From: Candidatus Krumholzibacteriota bacterium
GTDB lineage: Bacteria; Krumholzibacteriota; Krumholzibacteriia; JAJRXK01
Reading direction: 5' to 3'
Assembly: GCA_029262065.1 (NCBI GenBank)
Contig: JAJDAC010000014.1
Span: forward strand, 1-64,000
Length of the DNA: 64,000 nt
A program made the position numbers and the translations under genes. The notes below the pieces were generated by a model that saw only the letters and a list, made by a program, of their open reading frames with translations, was not told where the DNA came from and searched no databases. Of this stretch, positions 58,625 to 64,000 are shown one piece after another. The stretch's first letter is position 1. Each line of letters opens with the position of its first letter.

Positions 58625-61600
58625 ATGCGAGTGACGGCGTTCGGTGCGGACTTCATCGAAGACATGAAGGCGCGCCTCGAGACCTATCGTCCCAAGCGCA
58701 AGGGCGTGTCCCGTACCGCGCTGCGACAGTTGGCCCTGGCGTTGCTGAAGCGGGCGGGCGAAGACTACCTGCTGGCCCACGCCGGCGATAGTTGGCTCAA
58801 GCACGGCGAAGAGCTGCTTCATTTCATTGGTCAGCGAGAAAAATCGCAGATCCTGGTGAGAGTCAGCGCCAGCAAAGATGAAGCCACCACCAGCATCAGC
58901 ACGTGCATGCCCGACCAGCCGTTCATCGTGGACTCCCTTCGGCTGTACATGCAGCAGTGCGGGATCGATATCCAGAGCCAGGTGAACATGGTGCTGCCGA
59001 TCGACCGCTCGAAGGCGGGCAAGCTCAAGTCCATCGGCCAGGAAGATTCCGAGGCACCGCTGGAGAGCATTACCCACCTGGAAGTTGCTCTCATCGAGTC
59101 GGCGCCGGAGCGCGCTCGCATGACGAAGGAAATCAGCGCTCGACTCCTGGAGGCGCGCGCGGTGGTCGGCGATTTCAAACGAATGCGCAGTCGCCTCGCC
59201 GACCAGGGGAAGCAGTACCTCACGCGAAAAGGCGCGGTGGGGCAGGAAGCCCACGACTTCGTGGAATGGTTGTTGGACGAACACTTCGTGTTCATGGGGA
59301 TGACGTACGTAGATCCCAAAGGCAAGCCCGAGAAGTCCAAGCGTCTGGGTCTCAGTCGACTCTCGGCCGACCCCATGGCCGCGTCGCGTCTGGAGTCGCG
59401 CGATTTTCTCTTGGCCGCTCCACGATCCGAGCTGCTGGTGCACATCCACAAGACCGCCGACGAGGCCACCCTGCATCGCCGCGGCAAGATGGACGAGGTG
59501 CTCCTACGACGCTTTGACGCCGCCGGCAAGACCGAGGGGTTTCTGGTCGTGCACGGCCTCTTTACGTACAAGGCCCTGCAGGCGCGTGGCGGCTCGGTGC
59601 CAATCCTCAGTCGGAAGCTACGCGAGCTGATCGAACTCGAGGATGTCCGGGCCCGAACCTACCATTACAAGTCGGTGGTCAACGCCTTCAACGCCTTGCC
59701 GCTGGAGTACCTGTTCGGAGCCCAGGTCTCTGATATCCGGCAGCTGATCCAACGCAGCCTGGCGGCGGAGCGGTCGCGACGTCTGGTCGTGCATCTGTCG
59801 CGCAGCCGCAGCAAGCGCAGCGCGTATCTGTTTGTGGTCATGCCCCGGCAGAACTTCAACGACGAGCTGCTCGAGCGTATCCAGCATCATATCGAAAACG
59901 AGCTGGGCGCCAGCTACTGCGATCACCGGGTGCTCATGAGTGCCTACGGTGTGGCCGTGCTGCACTTCTACTTCACGGGGTCGGAGGCGTTTGACGACGT
60001 CGACCACGAGCAACTCGAAAGCGCCGTGTTGCGGCTGTCGGCCAGTTGGCAGGACCGCTTCCGGGATGCCTTGCTGCAACACTTCGACCACGAGCAGGCG
60101 TTGGAGCTCTACCGCCTGTACCAGAACGCATTCAGCCCACGCTACCAGGTGTCGACGCAGACCGAGCAGGTCGTTACCGACTGCCAGCATCTGGAGCAGG
60201 TGCGAAAAGACGGAGCGGTTCGGTTCGATCTGTATTGGGACGCCGAGGACCGGGCCCAGAACACCATCAAGCTGCGTTTCTACGAGAGCGTGAATCTGTA
60301 CCTTACGGAGATGCTCCCGGTTCTGGACAACTTCGGCCTGACCGTCCTGAACAGTTTTACCAACGGCGTGAGGTTGTCGAACGGAACCACGCTGTATCTC
60401 GACACGTTTCGGTTCCGCGTCGACAATCTTGCCAAGCTGGAGCAACCAGAGCACCGCGCGCGATTCCTCAAGGCGGTGGCCGCGGCCTTCGATGGGCGCA
60501 TGGCCAACGACCCGTTGAATCGGGTGTTGTTGCCGGCCGAGCTCACTTGGCAGCAAGTGGATCTCCTGCGTAGCTATCAGGGTTACAGCAAGCAGCTGGG
60601 CAACTTGACCACGCCGGGGTCGATCTGGGGCACGTTCGTAAAGCACGCGACCATCGTGCGCGGAATCGTGGACTACTTTGAGGCTCGGTTTGGGCCCGGC
60701 CGTTCGGCGAAGGTGCCAGCCAAACCGTCGGCCGCGCGCGTTTCGCGAGCCCGGAATCTGCGCGAAGACGTGTTGAGCTCCATCGATTCCGTCGAGAGTT
60801 TCAGCGAAGACCGTCTGCTGCGCACGTTCGTGAACCTCGTGGACGCCACCCTGCGAACCAGCTACTTCGCCGCCGACCGCCCGTACGCGAGCATCACGCA
60901 CAAGTTCGATTGCGCCGCGGTTACTTCGATGCACGCCCCACGGCCCTGGCGCGAGATATACGTACATCATCGCGAAGTTCAGGGTGTCCATCTGCGCGGC
61001 GGTCGCGTGGCCCGCGGTGGATTGCGGTGGAGCGACCGCCCTGACGATTTTCGCACGGAGATCCTGGGTCTCATGACCACGCAAATGGTGAAGAACGTGG
61101 TCATCGTTCCCGCCGGCGCCAAGGGCGGGTTCGTGCTGCTCAAGCCGCCGGCCGATCGCGCCGAATTGCGGCAGTACGCCGACAAGATGTACGAGTTGTT
61201 CATCAACTCACTGCTCGACGTCACCGACAACACAAAAGGCAGCCGGATCGTGCCGCCGGCCAATGTGGTGTGCTACGACGATCCCGATCCCTACCTGGTG
61301 GTAGCGGCCGACAAGGGCACCGCCCATTTGAGCGATACCGCCAACCGCATCAGCCAGTCTCGGGGATTCTGGTTGGGCGACGCGTTCGCGTCGGGTGGTA
61401 GCGCAGGTTACGATCACAAGGGAATCGGCATCACGGCCCGGGGCGCGTGGGTCTGCATTCGGCATCACCTGGACGAGCTGGGAATCAATCCGGCTCTGGA
61501 TGTGGTCTCGGTCGCGGGCATCGGCGACATGGGCGGCGACGTGTTCGGCAACGGATTGCTCGAGCACGATACGCTGGCGCTGAAGGCCGCTTTCAATCAC

Positions 61601-63382
61601 CTACACATCTTTCTGGATCCCAACCCTGACCCGAAGGTGAGCTTCCGCGAACGCAAGCGCCTGTTCAACGCGAAGTACGGTGGTTGGGACGCCTACGACA
61701 CCAAGAAGATCAGCAGCGGTGGCGGAGTATTCGAGCGGCAGGCGAAGTCGATACCCCTGTCAGCGGCCGTACGCAAGATGCTTGAGACCGAACGCACGAC
61801 CATGAGCGCCAACGATTTGGTGAGCGCCATTCTGAAGATGCCCGTGGACCTGCTGTACAACGGTGGCATTGGCACCTACGTGCGCGCGACCACCGAGGCC
61901 GACGTTGCCGCGGCCGATCCCAGCAACGACGTGGTTCGCATCGCGGCCACCGAACTGCAGGCTCGCGTTGTGGGCGAGGGCGGAAACCTCGGTCTGACGC
62001 AGGCCGCGCGGATCGAATTCGCGCGACTGGGCGGCCGGATCAACACCGACTTCATCGACAACGCGGGTGGTGTGAACACCAGCGACCACGAAGTGAATCT
62101 CAAGATCCTGTTTCAGCCCCTGATAGCCAAGAAGCAGCTGACGACCAACGCCCGCAACAAGCTGTTGGCCAAGGTAGAACCCCAGGTTACCGCCGACGTG
62201 CTGGCCGCCAACGATGACCAGGCGTTGCTGCTCAGCCTGGACGAGCGGCGGAGCCGGGCCAACCTGGCGCCGTTCGACAACCTCATGGACCAGGTCGCGC
62301 GCCGGTTCCAGGTCAAACGAAGCCACCTTCAGTTGCCCCCGGTGCGCGATGTAGACGGTCGCATGCAGCGTGGCGAAGGACTGGTGCGTCCGGAGCTGGC
62401 GATCCTGAGCAGCTACGTGAAGATGATGCTCTACGACGACCTCGTGGAAGACCCCGCCGTGGAGCTGCGGGGAATTCGTCCTTCGCTGGAGAAGTACTTT
62501 CCCGATCAGATCACGAAACGGTTTCGCAAGGCCGTGCACGGCCATCACCTGGGTCGCGAGATTGCTCTGACCCGGTTGACCAATCGAATCGTGGATCACA
62601 CCGGAGCGACTTTCTTCCTGGAGATGCGGGAAGACTGCGGCGCGGGCGCGCGCGGGACGTTTGAGGCCTACTCCATGTTGTCTCGGGCGTCCGATGCGTG
62701 GCAGTTCAAGGAAAAGGTCTTGGCGTTGAAATACAAGGTTCCCACCGAGGTTCGGTACGACGCCATGCTGACGGTGGAGACCGCGCTGCGGGTTGGGACG
62801 CGCTACCTGCTGGAGTATTGGACCGGCAACCAGATCCGCGAAGTGCTTCGCAATACGGGTCCGTACACGCGGCGCATCGTGGGGCTGGTGGATGGTTTCG
62901 ATGACGCGCTCGATCCCCTGAGCCTGGCCCGGGCGCGAGCGATCAAGGCCGAGTTCGTGGATCACGGCGTGCCCGCCCCCATGGCACGTCGACTCGCACT
63001 TTTCCGGTTCCTGCCCCACGGCCTGGTGGTGCTCGATCTGGCCAAGGATGTGAAGAAACCGGCCAAGCGTGTGGCCGCCGACTATTTCGCGCTGGGTCGC
63101 GCTTCGAACATCTTCGGCACGCTGCGACGCATCGAAGATCACAAGGCCACGTCGTACTACGACGCGCTCGCGCTGCGGTCGCTTCGTCTCGATGTGGAGG
63201 CACAACTCAGCGCACTCGTACGAAAGCTGTCGCCCATCCGCGGCACGGTCGAGGAAAAGATGGCTTCGTTGGGAGACGACGCCGATGCGTTCGCCGCTCT
63301 CGATCGAATTCCCGGCGATCAACTCGGTCCTGGCTCGCTGCTGGTGTGCCTGGATCGGATCCGGAATGTGCTTCAACGCTAA
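58625..63382 (+). CDS. Large NAD-specific glutamate dehydrogenase (about 180 kDa type)
   Basis: A 1,585-residue enzyme of the large bacterial NAD-GDH family, which oxidatively deaminates glutamate to 2-oxoglutarate with NAD. N-terminal regulatory domains (1-~700, ACT-like and helical) precede the catalytic core: GGRVARGGLRWSDRPDDFRTE, Lys833 in PAGAKGGFVLLKPP (catalytic region), DKGTAHLSDTANRIS, SGGSAGYDHKGIGITARGAW and VSVAGIGDMGGDVFGNGL (NAD-binding). The C-terminal about 400 residues are helical and typical of this family. GGCGGAGGATTTCA precedes the ATG at 58625. This enzyme makes the glutamate from ornithine or proline breakdown available to the TCA cycle and fits the rocD gene at 15284. 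The acyl-CoA dehydrogenase start follows 17 bases after the stop. Confidence 0.94.
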   Translation: MRVTAFGADFIEDMKARLETYRPKRKGVSRTALRQLALALLKRAGEDYLLAHAGDSWLKHGEELLHFIGQREKSQILVRVSASKDEATTSISTCMPDQPFIVDSLRLYMQQCGIDIQSQVNMVLPIDRSKAGKLKSIGQEDSEAPLESITHLEVALIESAPERARMTKEISARLLEARAVVGDFKRMRSRLADQGKQYLTRKGAVGQEAHDFVEWLLDEHFVFMGMTYVDPKGKPEKSKRLGLSRLSADPMAASRLESRDFLLAAPRSELLVHIHKTADEATLHRRGKMDEVLLRRFDAAGKTEGFLVVHGLFTYKALQARGGSVPILSRKLRELIELEDVRARTYHYKSVVNAFNALPLEYLFGAQVSDIRQLIQRSLAAERSRRLVVHLSRSRSKRSAYLFVVMPRQNFNDELLERIQHHIENELGASYCDHRVLMSAYGVAVLHFYFTGSEAFDDVDHEQLESAVLRLSASWQDRFRDALLQHFDHEQALELYRLYQNAFSPRYQVSTQTEQVVTDCQHLEQVRKDGAVRFDLYWDAEDRAQNTIKLRFYESVNLYLTEMLPVLDNFGLTVLNSFTNGVRLSNGTTLYLDTFRFRVDNLAKLEQPEHRARFLKAVAAAFDGRMANDPLNRVLLPAELTWQQVDLLRSYQGYSKQLGNLTTPGSIWGTFVKHATIVRGIVDYFEARFGPGRSAKVPAKPSAARVSRARNLREDVLSSIDSVESFSEDRLLRTFVNLVDATLRTSYFAADRPYASITHKFDCAAVTSMHAPRPWREIYVHHREVQGVHLRGGRVARGGLRWSDRPDDFRTEILGLMTTQMVKNVVIVPAGAKGGFVLLKPPADRAELRQYADKMYELFINSLLDVTDNTKGSRIVPPANVVCYDDPDPYLVVAADKGTAHLSDTANRISQSRGFWLGDAFASGGSAGYDHKGIGITARGAWVCIRHHLDELGINPALDVVSVAGIGDMGGDVFGNGLLEHDTLALKAAFNHLHIFLDPNPDPKVSFRERKRLFNAKYGGWDAYDTKKISSGGGVFERQAKSIPLSAAVRKMLETERTTMSANDLVSAILKMPVDLLYNGGIGTYVRATTEADVAAADPSNDVVRIAATELQARVVGEGGNLGLTQAARIEFARLGGRINTDFIDNAGGVNTSDHEVNLKILFQPLIAKKQLTTNARNKLLAKVEPQVTADVLAANDDQALLLSLDERRSRANLAPFDNLMDQVARRFQVKRSHLQLPPVRDVDGRMQRGEGLVRPELAILSSYVKMMLYDDLVEDPAVELRGIRPSLEKYFPDQITKRFRKAVHGHHLGREIALTRLTNRIVDHTGATFFLEMREDCGAGARGTFEAYSMLSRASDAWQFKEKVLALKYKVPTEVRYDAMLTVETALRVGTRYLLEYWTGNQIREVLRNTGPYTRRIVGLVDGFDDALDPLSLARARAIKAEFVDHGVPAPMARRLALFRFLPHGLVVLDLAKDVKKPAKRVAADYFALGRASNIFGTLRRIEDHKATSYYDALALRSLRLDVEAQLSALVRKLSPIRGTVEEKMASLGDDADAFAALDRIPGDQLGPGSLLVCLDRIRNVLQR

Positions 63383-63399
63383 GGCTTGCAGGTGAACCC

Positions 63400-64000
63400 A
63401 TGATCGATTTCCAGTTGAGTGACGAACAAGCACAACTGCGCCAGGTGACGCGGGAGTTCGCGCTGAAGGAAATGCGTCCGCGCGCGCCGCACCACGACCA
63501 GACGGGTGAGTATCCCCGCGAAATCATCGAGAAGGCGTGGGGGATCGGCCTCATGAATACCGCCGTGCCGGCCGCGGTAGGTGGGTTGGGGCTGGGTTCG
63601 CTCGAGGGGTGTCTCATCGTCGAACAGTTGGGGTACGGCTGTTGCGGCATCGCCACGGCCATGGAGGCCAATTCGTTGGCTAGTGCGCCCTTGATTGTCG
63701 CCGGCGATCTGGAACTGCAGAAGCGATGGTTGTCGCCGTTGATCGAAGAGCCCAAGCTGGCGGCCTACTGCGTCACCGAACCAGGCGCGGGCAGCGACGT
63801 GGCCGCCATGCAGTCGACCGCGGTTCGCAAGGGCGACACCTACGTGCTGAACGGCAGCAAGATGTGGATCACCAACGGCAACGTCGCCGATTGGTATTTC
63901 GTGCTGGCGGTCACCGATCGTGAAAAAGGCCATCGCGGGCTCAGTGGGTTCGTGGTACCGCGCAGCGCCGACGGCATCGAAGTGGGCAAGAAAGAACAGA
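63400..64000 (+). CDS. Acyl-CoA dehydrogenase, N-terminal 200 residues (runs off the window)
   Basis: An open frame from ATG 63400 to the window end, 17 bases after the glutamate dehydrogenase stop, with AGGTGAA upstream. It begins MIDFQLSDEQAQLRQVTREFA, interrupted here only by my listing, and carries the family segments PAAVGGLGLGSLEGCLIVEQLG, AYCVTEPGAGSDVAAM (FAD/substrate), GDTYVLNGSKMWITNG and ADWYFVLAVT. This is the medium-chain/short-chain acyl-CoA dehydrogenase type. It introduces a double bond in acyl-CoA and passes electrons to EtfAB, whose genes lie at 47517-49283. The catalytic Glu region is outside the window. Confidence 0.95.
   Translation, partial: MIDFQLSDEQAQLRQVTREFALKEMRPRAPHHDQTGEYPREIIEKAWGIGLMNTAVPAAVGGLGLGSLEGCLIVEQLGYGCCGIATAMEANSLASAPLIVAGDLELQKRWLSPLIEEPKLAAYCVTEPGAGSDVAAMQSTAVRKGDTYVLNGSKMWITNGNVADWYFVLAVTDREKGHRGLSGFVVPRSADGIEVGKKEQ

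Noticed and set aside
59618-63433. Long minus-strand open frames opposite the glutamate dehydrogenase gene (59618-61084 and 61760-63433)
   Set aside because: Typical antisense shadows of high-GC coding DNA; no ribosome-binding sites, no recognisable domains.

Overview
The window is GC-rich, gene-dense bacterial chromosome with no rRNA, tRNA, CRISPR, insertion sequence or prophage that I can see. The gene content suggests an aerobic, didermic heterotroph from an FCB-type or neighbouring lineage (Eisenbacteria, Krumholzibacteriota or Latescibacterota would fit; Myxococcota is less likely). The reasons are an alternative complex III plus caa3 oxidase operon, secreted proteins with C-terminal FlgD-like/type IX-like Ig domains, a PorV/UPF0164-type outer-membrane protein, a homodimeric AceE and the very large NAD-glutamate dehydrogenase. 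The taxonomic guess is an inference from gene families, not from a marker gene.

Layout. Positions 1-124 hold the start of a DUF5946 gene on the minus strand. Positions 482-12782 hold one long minus-strand operon, actABCDEF - small membrane protein - sco - ctaC, ctaD, ctaE, ctaF. It encodes a quinol:cytochrome c oxidoreductase (alternative complex III) and an A2-type caa3 oxidase with many overlapping start/stop codons. Positions 12980-17761 hold redox and central-metabolism genes: a TlpA-like protein, a metallo-beta-lactamase-fold hydrolase, ornithine aminotransferase and a MauE-thioredoxin fusion.

Positions 17956-36289 are the most unusual part. A 1,079-residue secreted protein is divergent from a tightly packed plus-strand operon. 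That operon encodes a 2,252-residue secreted repeat protein, a PorV-like barrel, a 1,002-residue periplasmic TPR protein, ExbB/TolQ, two ExbD/TolR proteins (one with Asn instead of the essential Asp), a TonB/TolA-like protein and an OmpA-like protein. It looks like a Tol-Pal/TonB-type motor joined to a surface protein and a candidate outer-membrane export or attachment factor. This is my best candidate for an undescribed system.

Positions 36270-41947 carry a secreted M28 peptidase, a secreted beta-propeller-amidohydrolase and an AlkA-like glycosylase. Positions 42255-50492 carry a Rho factor whose RNA-binding OB fold is replaced by a Gly/Gln/Arg-rich low-complexity region, a secreted unknown, aceE, etfB-etfA and an MFS transporter. 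Positions 50489-56706 carry DUF2270, a glycosyltransferase, a methyltransferase, a membrane sulfatase-like enzyme and another FlgD-domain secreted protein. Positions 56782-64000 carry a YqeC-like P-loop protein, a DnaQ-type exonuclease with a WYL-like tail, the large glutamate dehydrogenase and the first 200 codons of an acyl-CoA dehydrogenase.

How the genes fit together. Ornithine aminotransferase and glutamate dehydrogenase feed amino-acid carbon to 2-oxoglutarate. Acyl-CoA dehydrogenase passes electrons to EtfAB and so to the quinone pool, pyruvate dehydrogenase E1 feeds acetyl-CoA, and ACIII plus caa3 oxidase takes quinol electrons to oxygen. Secreted peptidase and amidohydrolase would supply peptides and amino acids. 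The resulting proton motive force could drive the ExbBD-TonB-like motor.
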